46,884 nt of DNA from the NCBI GenBank assembly GCA_020438395.1, contig JAGQUR010000001.1, forward strand, positions 1 through 46,884. The letters are read 5' to 3'. Within the stretch, counting starts at the first letter, position 1. Every line of letters begins with the position of its first letter. This DNA comes from Solirubrobacterales bacterium. Its GTDB lineage: Bacteria; Actinomycetota; Thermoleophilia; Solirubrobacterales; 70-9. A program made the translations under genes and the position numbers. This document shows positions 8,022 to 16,413 of this stretch, one piece after another. The notes below the pieces were generated by a model that ran no database searches, was not told where the DNA came from, and saw only the letters and a program-made list of their open reading frames with translations.

Positions 8022-8726
8022 ATGGCTGACGCGACGGTTGCCGAAGAGGAATATCTACAGACGATCTTCTGGCTGATGGAAGCCGGATTGCCGATCACCG
8101 GCGCCAACATCGCCAAGGCGATGCAGCTCTCGCCGCCGACCGTCCACGAGATGATCAAGCGGCTCGAACGGGACGGCTACGTGACCCGTAGCGCCGACAA
8201 GATCCTCCACCTGACCGATGAAGGCCGGGCCGAGGCGGAACAGATCACCCGCCGTCACCGGATGATCGAGCGTTTCCTCACCGACGTGCTCGGCATCCCA
8301 TGGGACGAGGTTCACGAGGAGGCCGAACGGCTCGAGCATGCGATGTCACCGGTGCTCGAGGAACGGATGCGGGCCGCGATCGGGGAGGCCAACACCTGTC
8401 CGCATGGCCATCCGATCGACGGGGTCCGCGAGCAGGGCGCTCCGCTGGCCGACGTCGACCTCGGGGCCAAGGTCGTGGTGCTCCGGTTCGAGAACGAGGC
8501 CGAGAGCCTGCTCCACTACCTGATGGACATCGGCCTTCGTCCGGGCCTCGAGGGAACGGTCGTGGCCAAGGACGACGACACCGTCCTGATCGAGTCAGCC
8601 GACGGCAAGCATGAGGTGACCCGCACGGTCGCCGAAACGGTCACCGTCAGAGCCGACCCGGCCCCGCCCCCGAGGGCAGCCCTCCCGGACCAGCTGGTCA
8701 TCTCGGACGACCGCTACGGCCGCTAA
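8022..8726 (+). CDS. DtxR/MntR-family metal-dependent repressor with FeoA-like domain
   Basis: 234 aa. Winged helix at about 1-75 (ITGANIAKAMQLSPPTVHEMIKRLERDGYV), dimerisation/metal domain 76-140, and an SH3-like FeoA domain at about 150-215 (GAKVVVLRFENEAESLLHYLMDIGLRPG). Numbering runs in register with DtxR: H79, E83 and H98 (ancillary site) and E105, H106 are kept, but the DtxR primary-site ligands Met10 and Cys102 are both Glu (E10, E102). MntR has acidic residues at the equivalent places, so Mn(II) may be favoured over Fe(II) (inference). As a metal-loaded repressor it would control metal uptake genes; none is adjacent. Its stop overlaps the convergent aminotransferase stop by 3 nt. Confidence 0.9.
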   Translation: MADATVAEEEYLQTIFWLMEAGLPITGANIAKAMQLSPPTVHEMIKRLERDGYVTRSADKILHLTDEGRAEAEQITRRHRMIERFLTDVLGIPWDEVHEEAERLEHAMSPVLEERMRAAIGEANTCPHGHPIDGVREQGAPLADVDLGAKVVVLRFENEAESLLHYLMDIGLRPGLEGTVVAKDDDTVLIESADGKHEVTRTVAETVTVRADPAPPPRAALPDQLVISDDRYGR

Positions 8727-9796
8727 TCCAGGCAGGAGGCGATGCGGGCGACGCCTTCGTCCATGTGCTCCGGGGGGACCGAGGCGAAGGAGAAGCGGAG
8801 CGAGTTCCAGCCGCCGTCGAGCGTGAACTCGGTTCCGGGGATGAACGGGGCGCCGGCTTCCTTGGCTTTCTCTGCGAGTTCGACCGTGTTGCGTCCTTCG
8901 TCGAGGTCGGCCCAGAGGAAGTAGCCGCCGCCGGGCAGGACGAAACTCGCTTCGGGGATGTGCTTTCCGAGCGCGTCGACCAGGGCGTCGCGCCTCTCCT
9001 GGAGGGCGACCTTGCACTTCTCGATGTTGTCGTCCAGGACGCCGGACTGGCAGAGCTCCAGCACCAGCGACCCGGAGAGCATGTTCGGGGAGATGTAGTT
9101 CTCGTTTGCGATCTTCGTCAGCCTGGCGATCTCATGTTCGGGACCGGCCAGGTATCCGACCCTCACGCCCGGGCTCACCGTCTTCGAGAAGGAGGAGGCG
9201 TGGATCACCTTGTCGGCCTGATCGATCGAGAGCATGGTCGGCGGGGGGTCCTCACCGAAGGGCAGCTCCCGGTACGGGTCGTCCTCGAAGATCGTGAAGT
9301 CATGCTCCGCGGCCAGGGCGACGAGCCGCTCGCGCTTTTCGGCCGAAAGGGTGCAGCCGGCCGGATTGTGGAAGTTGGGGATTATGTGCGCGAGCTTGAC
9401 CGGAGCGTGTTTCACGGCCCTCTCGACCGCGTCGACGTCAATGCCGTCTGCTTCGAGCGCGACCGGCACGAACTCGACCTGGAGTTGCTCGAGCAGCAGC
9501 AAGGTGCGGTCGTAGCTCGGTTGCTCCACAATCACCCGGTCTCCGGGGGAGAGCAGGTGGCGGAAGAGCATCGCCCCGGCTTCCAGCGAGCCGTTGGTGG
9601 TCATCACCTGTTCCGTCGGGATCCCGTGGCGGTCGGCGATCCAGGCACAGAGTCCCGGGTGTCCGATCCCGACACCGTAGGAGAGCGCCTTCTGCCAATC
9701 GTCCTCCAGCGCCTTCGCGGTAGCGACGCGGACCGCGTCGACCGGAATCAGGTCCGGGCTGGGGGCACCTCTGGCAAAGCTGATCGTCTCTGGCAT
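8723..9796 (-). CDS. PLP-dependent aminotransferase, class I/II (2-aminoadipate aminotransferase-like)
   Basis: 357 aa, with GGAGAG shortly before the ATG. Fold-type I features: SYGVGIGHPGL, TTNGSLEAG (phosphate-loop side), PSYDRTLLLL, PNFHNPAG (Asn that contacts PLP), FEDDPY (Asp for the pyridine nitrogen), and SSFSKTVSPGVRVGY with the PLP lysine. The C-terminal Arg is in NSLRFSFA. This pattern is that of the MocR/LysN-like 2-aminoadipate or branched/aromatic aminotransferase group, without a DNA-binding domain. The exact amino donor cannot be assigned. The gene appears to stand alone; downstream on the same strand nothing overlaps. Confidence 0.88.
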   Translation of the reverse strand: MPETISFARGAPSPDLIPVDAVRVATAKALEDDWQKALSYGVGIGHPGLCAWIADRHGIPTEQVMTTNGSLEAGAMLFRHLLSPGDRVIVEQPSYDRTLLLLEQLQVEFVPVALEADGIDVDAVERAVKHAPVKLAHIIPNFHNPAGCTLSAEKRERLVALAAEHDFTIFEDDPYRELPFGEDPPPTMLSIDQADKVIHASSFSKTVSPGVRVGYLAGPEHEIARLTKIANENYISPNMLSGSLVLELCQSGVLDDNIEKCKVALQERRDALVDALGKHIPEASFVLPGGGYFLWADLDEGRNTVELAEKAKEAGAPFIPGTEFTLDGGWNSLRFSFASVPPEHMDEGVARIASCLD

Positions 9797-9860
9797 CTCG
9801 CTCTCCGAGCGGTCGTGGAATGGGAGAGGCGATGTTACCGATGGCCGGGCGGCCGTTCGC

Positions 9861-11534
9861 TCAGAGGTCGCCGGAGTCGAACGGGCAGGCGGAAACGCCG
9901 GGAGTCTTGCTCTTGATGAACCAGGGTGTCGGTTCCCCGTCGTAGCGGAGCTTGAGCAGCTGGGGCGAGTTCGGGGTCACGGTGCCGATTTTTAGCGAGC
10001 GTCCCGACCCGAAGCGTCCGATCGTGAGCTTCGCTTCGCGGGTGCTGGTGATGACCGCGCCGTTGCGGGGCAGTGAGATCCTGTAGCGACCGTTGATTGC
10101 CTTGAGCGGCTCGCAGTCGGCCTTGACGAAGGGCACGGTCGTGGCCTGAAGGCCCGGCTTCAGCGATTCGTAGAGGAAGCGGTCGACACCGTTGCCGATC
10201 TCCACCGGGCGGTCGGACAGGGTCGCCGGGTCATAGCCGAGGTCGCCGTAGTCGCCGGCCGTTTTCGGATCAAAATCGTCGGTCACCATCCGGCGCGGCT
10301 GACGGGACACAGGCGGGGGAGAAGGGGTGTCGGCGAGGAGCGAAACCGCGGTGACTTCGATCCGGGTCTGTTCCGCCTTCCATTCCCGGCCCTCCGACTG
10401 CTGCCTGAGCAGGGAAAAGGAGGTCAGCAGGCTGATCGCCGTGATCAGCCAGAGCGCTACGAAGGTGGCCCGGGACCAGGCGAATCCGCGCAGGGCCTCG
10501 ACCACCACCAACATGACCACGATCAGCCCCGGATACAGGTAGCGGGGCATCTCCGGGTAACGCTCGATCCCGCCCACAGCGAGGGTCTGGGCGGCAAACA
10601 GGGCGAGCGCGACAGCGATCACCGTCCAGAGCCGGAAGTCGGCCCCCCGGGTAGCGATTCGCCAACCGAGGGCCACCAGCGCGGCCGCCGCGAGCACCGG
10701 ACCTATGCCCGTGCCCGGCTGGACGGCGCCGGAACGGACGAAGTCGAAGCTGAGCCCGGACCAGGACCCGAGCACGCCGGAGATCCCTCCGAAGCTCCAG
10801 GCCGGGAGCAGCAGGATGTTCAGCAGGTCACCGCCGCCGGCCGCGGTGTCGGTCGCACCGACGTTGCCCAGTGCCCGCCAGGCCAGATAGAGCGCGATCG
10901 GAACCAGGCCGACCCAGATGCGGTTCCATCTGCGTTGAAGCAGAGCGGAGATGAAGACGGCCACCGAGAACGGCAGCGCGACCGTGTAGGTCAGGCCGCC
11001 CAGGACCAGGAAAACGAAGGTGGCGACATCACCGCGGGTGTCGTCCCGGTCCCAGGCCAGGAGCGCCGCTATCCCGAAGGAGAGGGCGAGCATGACGGTG
11101 AATCCGTTGCCCGCGATCAGGTGGAGCGGGTCGTAGGCGAAAAGCAGGATCGGCAGAGTGAAGGCGAGGGCCACGAAGTCGGGCAGCCGTCGCTTCGCCC
11201 AGCTGAAGAACAGTCCGGCACAAAGCAGGATCGCGAGGACGGTGAGGAGGCGGTAGGCGAAGTAGTCGAGGCCGACCGTCTCCAGCATCAGCTTGTAGAC
11301 GAGGCGGGGAATCGCGACCAGATGGCCGACATGCGGGGACAGCACCCCCCCGAGATCCAGATGCGGGCTGTCAGAGATCCACTGTGCCTCGTCGATCGAG
11401 AACCAGCCGTCGCGCCCGTAATAGAGGATCAGCGGTGTTGCGATTACCATCGCGACGGCGAGTACTGCCCAGGCCAGCCGGGAGCCGTTCTCGCCGCGTC
11501 TCAGGCGGTCAACCTTTTCGGCCGCGGAGTTCAT
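9861..11534 (-). CDS. Polytopic membrane protein, GT-C glycosyltransferase-like
   Basis: 557 aa from the ATG at 11534, which overlaps the upstream P1 stop as ATGA. After a short cytoplasmic N-terminus there are about 10-11 hydrophobic helices (roughly residues 20-390), then a soluble C-terminal region of about 160 residues. An early extracytoplasmic loop contains SIDEAQWISD, resembling the acidic D/E loop motif of lipid-sugar-dependent GT-C enzymes such as PMT/ArnT. C-terminal beta-rich part has conserved-looking GRFGSGRSLKIG. It would transfer a sugar from a lipid carrier to an exported substrate (inference). Translational coupling to the sulfatase-like P1 suggests both act on the same surface polymer. 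Family assignment is weak. Confidence 0.65.
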   Translation of the reverse strand: MNSAAEKVDRLRRGENGSRLAWAVLAVAMVIATPLILYYGRDGWFSIDEAQWISDSPHLDLGGVLSPHVGHLVAIPRLVYKLMLETVGLDYFAYRLLTVLAILLCAGLFFSWAKRRLPDFVALAFTLPILLFAYDPLHLIAGNGFTVMLALSFGIAALLAWDRDDTRGDVATFVFLVLGGLTYTVALPFSVAVFISALLQRRWNRIWVGLVPIALYLAWRALGNVGATDTAAGGGDLLNILLLPAWSFGGISGVLGSWSGLSFDFVRSGAVQPGTGIGPVLAAAALVALGWRIATRGADFRLWTVIAVALALFAAQTLAVGGIERYPEMPRYLYPGLIVVMLVVVEALRGFAWSRATFVALWLITAISLLTSFSLLRQQSEGREWKAEQTRIEVTAVSLLADTPSPPPVSRQPRRMVTDDFDPKTAGDYGDLGYDPATLSDRPVEIGNGVDRFLYESLKPGLQATTVPFVKADCEPLKAINGRYRISLPRNGAVITSTREAKLTIGRFGSGRSLKIGTVTPNSPQLLKLRYDGEPTPWFIKSKTPGVSACPFDSGDL

Positions 11535-13552
11535 CGGGTTTGAGGTGAGGCCGCTTTCTCCGGATTGACCCTGTAGACGCGGATTTCGTTGCTGCCATCC
11601 CTGAACTTCTCCGCCGGCAGGACGACGCCGCTGTACCACTGCCCGTCGTATTTCCACGGCCTTCCGGTCGCGACGATCCTGCCGTTCAGGGCGATCGCCA
11701 TGGTTCCCGGATAACGGTTGCCCGGGACCGAGAGCCCGGCCTGGAAATAGGCGGGGATGAAGCCAGAGGAACGGTCCACGTTCTCGTAGAGCGTCGGATC
11801 CGTTGCCGTGTAGGCCACCTCGGTCATACCGGAAGGCCTGCGGCCGAGCAGATTGGCATAGCCACCGGGGGCAAAAAAGGATCGCCCGAGCAGGCGGTTC
11901 ATGAAGCTGCTGGCCTGTTTCTGTTCCTTCCGCACCCGGGCGAGCCCGATGCTGGTCCTGCCTCCGATCGTGCCGACCATCTCGATGCTCTTCGTCCGGG
12001 GCAATTTGCTGACGCCGGTCAGGTCCCGGCCGTGCATGTCGGGAAGGGGGTCGAGTCCGAGGGTGGACATCACAGTCGGAGCTATGTCCAGACCGTTGGC
12101 CTTCCCCCGGACAACCTTGCCCTTCGTCTGGCCCGGGTACTTGATGAAGAGCGGCACCGGCATGATCCAGCCTTCGTTCGTGGAATCGAGGATCCGCCGG
12201 CTGCCATCCTTGTGGAAGGCTGCGCCGTGGTCCGCGGTGACGATGAACAGCGACTCGTCCCAGGTCCCGTCGGCCTTCATCTTGCGGATCAGCTTGCCCA
12301 GCTCCCGATCGGTGAACTGGAGCTGAAGCATCATCTGCTGGGCGTTCCTCTCGACCTCGCCCTCGGTCGAGGGGTTGGTCAGCAGGGTGTCGGCGGCCGG
12401 CCGGAAGTCCTCATACTGACTGCCGTCCGGCGAATAGATCCACATCACATGGGGCAGGGTGATGTGGAGCACGCTGAGCGACCGCGAGTCCGACGGCAGC
12501 CCGTCGATGAACTCGTTGAACGCTTCCCGGCGGCCCTCGTCGATTTCGCTGTAGGGCTTGCGGAAGAACGAGCCGGCGGCCCGTGCGGCCCGGCGGTCGA
12601 GCTCACTCGGGGCGATTTCGTCCTGGTAGATCGGGTTGTCGGCGCTGATCGCCCGGCGGATCGTGCCGGTGATCCGTGTGCCCATGTCCCAGCTTCGGTG
12701 GCAGAGATCGGTCACCGGCTCGTAGGCGTGGACTTCATAGCCGCCGTTTTCGGCGATCTGGCAGATGCTGTTCGGATAGTTCGCGAGGCTGGGCGAGGGC
12801 GGATGGTTGCCGCCGGTCGGGTTCGGGTCCTGCCCGGTCAGGATTGAAGGCAGGGCGAAGGTGGTCTGGTCGGCGACGCTGACCGCGTCCGAATACCAGT
12901 TGGCCTTTCGGGCGAGCATCGCGAAGTTCCTGAAACGCGGATCGATCTTTCCGTCGGGCTTCTCGAGAGCAGCGAGCGGCAGTTCGTCGAAGATCACCAT
13001 CACGACCGGGGTGTCCGCATCGACTTTCGCGGTCGACGCCGCCGCCTTGTGTGGCAGGAGTTCGTCCTTGATCGGATAATCGATCGCGAAGGCGCCGATC
13101 ACCACGACGGTCGCGAAGGAGAGCATCAGGGCGAAGTTCCGGATCAGTTCGGTCCTGACATAGAGCCAGGCGACCAGCAGGGCAAACGCGAGCGGCAGCA
13201 GGTTGCGAAGGAAACCCGGGGACCCGTGATCGAGCAGCCACTGCCAGATGACCAATGAAAGGAGCGCTCCGACGACTAGGCCCTGGACGATCCGGCGGAC
13301 CCGCTCCCCGAAGAGCTTCCGGATCCCCAGTTCGGCCAGCGTGATCAGGAGCGGACCGAGCAGCGAGACCACGAAGATCAGGACCAGGACATCGAGTCGC
13401 CTCAGCCCGAGCGCGGTCAGGGCTTCGGGGCCGGAGGCGATCTTCGTATAGACCGGATAGGCGAGGGCGATCGCCCAGGCTCCGGCTATCTCCCCCCAGA
13501 TCCGGTACCAGCGGTGAGGTTCGGGGCTGTCAGTCGCCTGGTCCGGGTTCAT
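11531..13552 (-). CDS. Membrane sulfatase-like (alkaline phosphatase superfamily) protein P1
   Basis: 673 aa. About five N-terminal membrane segments (about 20-160), then an extracytoplasmic AlkP-superfamily domain. Seen: VVMVIFDE (metal Asp189), T230-T-F-A-L-P-SILTG at the nucleophile site, LPHVMW and TADHGAAF (metal Asp/His). The sulfatase CxPSR signature is absent; a Thr occupies the place, as in LtaS-type phosphoglycerol and phosphoethanolamine transferases (family knowledge). A C-terminal beta module (about 600-665) carries ALNGRI. It probably cleaves or transfers a phospho- or sulfo-linked group on a surface polymer. It starts 30 nt after sucD on the same strand and overlaps the GT-C gene. 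It lacks the DLLGxNPDFFVAR signature of P2-P4. Confidence 0.82.
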   Translation of the reverse strand: MNPDQATDSPEPHRWYRIWGEIAGAWAIALAYPVYTKIASGPEALTALGLRRLDVLVLIFVVSLLGPLLITLAELGIRKLFGERVRRIVQGLVVGALLSLVIWQWLLDHGSPGFLRNLLPLAFALLVAWLYVRTELIRNFALMLSFATVVVIGAFAIDYPIKDELLPHKAAASTAKVDADTPVVMVIFDELPLAALEKPDGKIDPRFRNFAMLARKANWYSDAVSVADQTTFALPSILTGQDPNPTGGNHPPSPSLANYPNSICQIAENGGYEVHAYEPVTDLCHRSWDMGTRITGTIRRAISADNPIYQDEIAPSELDRRAARAAGSFFRKPYSEIDEGRREAFNEFIDGLPSDSRSLSVLHITLPHVMWIYSPDGSQYEDFRPAADTLLTNPSTEGEVERNAQQMMLQLQFTDRELGKLIRKMKADGTWDESLFIVTADHGAAFHKDGSRRILDSTNEGWIMPVPLFIKYPGQTKGKVVRGKANGLDIAPTVMSTLGLDPLPDMHGRDLTGVSKLPRTKSIEMVGTIGGRTSIGLARVRKEQKQASSFMNRLLGRSFFAPGGYANLLGRRPSGMTEVAYTATDPTLYENVDRSSGFIPAYFQAGLSVPGNRYPGTMAIALNGRIVATGRPWKYDGQWYSGVVLPAEKFRDGSNEIRVYRVNPEKAASPQTR

Positions 13553-13582
13553 GTCGGTCCGCCGCCGGCGGGCTTGTCGTGG

Positions 13583-14458
13583 CTACAGGGAACGAAGCGT
13601 TTCGACCGCGATCTGCGCGGCCTCGGTCGGGCTTTCGCCGACCCTCACTCCCTTGGCTTCCAGCGCCTCCTGCTTGGCCTTTGCGGTCCCTGACGATCCG
13701 GAAATGATCGCACCGGCGTGGCCCATCTGCTTGCCCGGAGGAGCGGTGAACCCGGCGATGTAGGCGACGACCGGCTTGGAGATCTCGGCTGCGATGAAAT
13801 CGGCGGCCCGTTCCTCGGCGTCGCCGCCGATCTCACCGACCATCACGATCAGGTCGGTCTCGGGGTCGCTGTCGAAGAGGGTGAGGATGTCGATGAAATC
13901 CGACCCGATGATCGGGTCGCCGCCGATGCCGACGATGGTCGAGTTGCCTTCGCCGGCCTGCTTCAGCTCGTTGCCGATCTGGTAGGTCAGGGTGCCGGAC
14001 TTGGACACGACGCCGATCCGGCCCTGGTCGAAGAACTGGGCCGGGATGATCCCGACGTTGGCCTTGCCGGGGGAGAGTACGCCGGGGCAGTTCGGCCCGA
14101 TCAGGCGGACGCCCTTCTCGCGGGCCTTCCAGTAGGTGGACAGCATGTCCATCACCGGGATTCCCTCGGTGATCGCGATGACCGTGTCCACGCCGGAGTC
14201 GATCGCCTCGTTGATCGAATCCGCCGCGAACTTCGCCGGCACGAAAATCATCGAGGTGTTGGCGCCCGCCTGCTCGACCGATTCGGCGATCGAGTTGAAG
14301 ATCGGGGTGCCTTCGACGTCCTGGCCGCCCTTGCCGGGGGTAACCCCGGCGACAAGCTGTGTGCCGTACGCCTTGTTGCGGAGTCCGTGGAAGCTTCCCT
14401 CGCGCCCGGTCAGGCCGGAGACGACCAGCTTCGTTTCGTTGTCAATGATGATGCTCAT
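13583..14458 (-). CDS. sucD: Succinyl-CoA ligase, alpha subunit
   Basis: 291 aa, full family length. Seen: the CoA-binding Rossmann region with [10 protein letters not shown] and [23 protein letters not shown]-type strand ([12 protein letters not shown]), [16 protein letters not shown], and the phosphohistidine region [10 protein letters not shown] with the active His. With SucB/SucC it converts succinyl-CoA to succinate with substrate-level phosphorylation in the TCA cycle. It follows sucC by 11 nt, so the two are co-transcribed. P1 starts 30 nt further on, making a longer transcript possible. Confidence 0.97.
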   Translation of the reverse strand: MSIIIDNETKLVVSGLTGREGSFHGLRNKAYGTQLVAGVTPGKGGQDVEGTPIFNSIAESVEQAGANTSMIFVPAKFAADSINEAIDSGVDTVIAITEGIPVMDMLSTYWKAREKGVRLIGPNCPGVLSPGKANVGIIPAQFFDQGRIGVVSKSGTLTYQIGNELKQAGEGNSTIVGIGGDPIIGSDFIDILTLFDSDPETDLIVMVGEIGGDAEERAADFIAAEISKPVVAYIAGFTAPPGKQMGHAGAIISGSSGTAKAKQEALEAKGVRVGESPTEAAQIAVETLRSL

Positions 14459-14469
14459 TGCTTCAGTCC

Positions 14470-15630
14470 TCAGTTCCCGGCCAGTTCGACGACCTTCTTG
14501 GCGGCGCCGAGCATGGTTGCTTCGTGGTGCAGGTTGTCGAGTCCGGCCTCGGCCAGCAGGGCCAGGCCTTCCTCCGAGTTGGTGCCGTCGAGGCGGACCA
14601 CCAGGGGCAGTTCCAGTCCGATCTTGTTGGTGGCCTCGATGATGCCGCGGGCGACCTCGTCACAGCGGGTGATCCCGCCGAAGATGTTGAAGAGGATCGC
14701 GGTGACCTCGGGGTTCGAGGTGATCACCTCGAGAGCGTCGATGATCGCCTCCGCCTTGGATCCTCCCCCGGCGTCGAGAAAGTTCGCCGGCCGGCCACCG
14801 GCCTGTGCGACCACGTCAAGGGTGCTCATGCAGAGCCCGGCGCCATTGCCGAGGATGCCGATGTTTCCGTCCAGGGAGACGTAGGTCAGTCCACGTTCCT
14901 TGGCCATCTTCTCCTGCGCGTCCTGATCGGCCGATTCGGGCAGCTCTTCCAGTTCGGGATGGCGGAAGAGCGAGTTTCCGTCGATCGTGACCTTGGCGTC
15001 GAGCAGGATCACCTCGCCGTCGGCGTTGACGATCAGCGGGTTGACCTCGATCAGGGTCGCGTCCTCGGCCTGGGCGACCTCGACCAGCTGGACCAGCACG
15101 TCGGCGACCTGCCAGGCCACCGCATCGGGAATCTGTGCCCAGTCGACGATCTCCCGGGCTTCCTCCTTGCCGAGTCCGGCCAGCGGATCGACGTGCTGCT
15201 TGACCAGTGCTTCGGGATCAGAGGCGGCGATCGCCTCGACGTCCATGCCTCCCATGCGGGAAAGCATGACCATCAGCTTCTTGGCCGAACGGTCAAGGAT
15301 CACCGAGGCGTAGAACTCCGATTCGATCTCGGAGCCGGCTTCGACCCAGAGTTCGTGAACCTTGAAGGGACCTTCGCCGTGGGGGCCGATGATGTCCATG
15401 CCGATGATGTCGCCGGCATATTCGTGGGCTTCGGTGCTGTCCTTTGCGATCTTGATGCCGCCGGCCTTGCCGCGGCCGCCGATCAGTACCTGCGCCTTGA
15501 CGGCGACCGGGTAGCCGAGAGTTTCAGATGCGTCTACTGCGGCGTCAGCGGTGGAAGCGTGAACGCCCTTGGGGACGGGAAGCCCGTGGCGGGCAAACAG
15601 TTCTTTTCCCTGATATTCGAGGAGATCCAT
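14470..15630 (-). CDS. sucC: Succinyl-CoA ligase, beta subunit
   Basis: 386 aa from the ATG at 15630; this start gives the standard N-terminus MDLLEYQGKELF and has AAAGG upstream. An ATP-grasp domain (KAQVLIGGRGKAGGIK), metal and phosphate contacts in EVNPL and the C-terminal CoA-ligase domain (GNGAGLCMSTLDVV; FNIFGGITRCD) are all present. It binds nucleotide and, with SucD, catalyses the succinyl-CoA step of the TCA cycle. Nucleotide preference (ATP or GTP) cannot be read with confidence. First gene of the minus-strand unit sucC-sucD, possibly continuing into P1 and the GT-C gene. Confidence 0.97.
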   Translation of the reverse strand: MDLLEYQGKELFARHGLPVPKGVHASTADAAVDASETLGYPVAVKAQVLIGGRGKAGGIKIAKDSTEAHEYAGDIIGMDIIGPHGEGPFKVHELWVEAGSEIESEFYASVILDRSAKKLMVMLSRMGGMDVEAIAASDPEALVKQHVDPLAGLGKEEAREIVDWAQIPDAVAWQVADVLVQLVEVAQAEDATLIEVNPLIVNADGEVILLDAKVTIDGNSLFRHPELEELPESADQDAQEKMAKERGLTYVSLDGNIGILGNGAGLCMSTLDVVAQAGGRPANFLDAGGGSKAEAIIDALEVITSNPEVTAILFNIFGGITRCDEVARGIIEATNKIGLELPLVVRLDGTNSEEGLALLAEAGLDNLHHEATMLGAAKKVVELAGN

Positions 15631-15709
15631 GACCTTTGAGGAGTTGGGAGTTGGAGGGCTCCGCAGGCCGTGGTCGGCCACGTCGAAGCCGACGATGGAC
15701 TCTATTCGA

Positions 15710-15715
15710 CATAAT
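15710..15715 (+). promoter_or_regulatory. Candidate -10 box for HAD hydrolase
   Basis: CATAAT lies 11 nt before the ATG at 15727, with no Shine-Dalgarno between them. It implies a leader of only a few nucleotides. Confidence 0.4.
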
Positions 15716-15726
15716 GCCCTTCCCGC

Positions 15727-16413
15727 ATGCCGCTGCCTTCCCTAAAGAACCTCGAGTGGGTAACCACCGACTGCTATGGAGACCTGATCGATTGGGAGAA
15801 GGGTATTTCCGAGGCTTGCCTGAAGGAGGCCGAGAAGGACGGTTTCAGCTTCGATGTCGACCCCTTCATGGAGCGGTTTTTCGAGGTCCAGGCAGAGATC
15901 ATGGCCGGTTCCTACGAACTGTATGCCGAGGTCCTGCGGCGGACGATCATCAAGGTCGCCGGTGAGATCGGCTGGGAAGTCGAACCTTCGCGGGCCCAGT
16001 TCCTGCCCGACAGCGTCGCCTACTGGATGCCGTTCCGCGAGGCCAACGCTGCCATGGACCGGCTGGCGAAGAAATACAACATCGGCATCATCAGCAACAT
16101 CGACGACAAGATGCTCGGAATATCGCGCCGCCATCTGAGGACCGATCTCGATCTGGTTGTCACCGCCCAGCAGGTCCGCAGTTACAAGCCGGATGACACT
16201 CATTTCAAGGAATGCGCCCGCCGGATCGGGGGCAAAAAGGGATGGCTGCACATCGGTTCGAACTACGACACCGACGTGGCGCCCTTGCTAAAGATGAAGG
16301 TTCCTGTGATTTGGGTAAACCGACATGGCGAAAAACTGGCAGGCCGCAAGAAGCCCTCGCTGGAGGTAAAGACCTTCCGCGACGCAGTGAAGAAGCTGGG
16401 CGCCGGGGGCTGA
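15727..16413 (+). CDS. HAD-superfamily hydrolase, haloacid dehalogenase type II-like
   Basis: 228 aa. Motif I TTDCYGDLIDW (nucleophile Asp in DCYG), motif II IISNIDD (Ser), motif III SYKPDDTHF (Lys) and motif IV GSNYDTDVAPL (Asp) are in order, with a helical cap between I and II. The DxYGxL form is typical of type II haloacid dehalogenases and related phosphatases, so 2-haloacid dehalogenase or small-molecule phosphatase activity is possible. The aromatic/Arg pocket residues that would decide between them were not verified. The stop codon TGA overlaps a possible CTG start of the next sulfatase gene (CTGA). Confidence 0.85.
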   Translation: MPLPSLKNLEWVTTDCYGDLIDWEKGISEACLKEAEKDGFSFDVDPFMERFFEVQAEIMAGSYELYAEVLRRTIIKVAGEIGWEVEPSRAQFLPDSVAYWMPFREANAAMDRLAKKYNIGIISNIDDKMLGISRRHLRTDLDLVVTAQQVRSYKPDDTHFKECARRIGGKKGWLHIGSNYDTDVAPLLKMKVPVIWVNRHGEKLAGRKKPSLEVKTFRDAVKKLGAGG

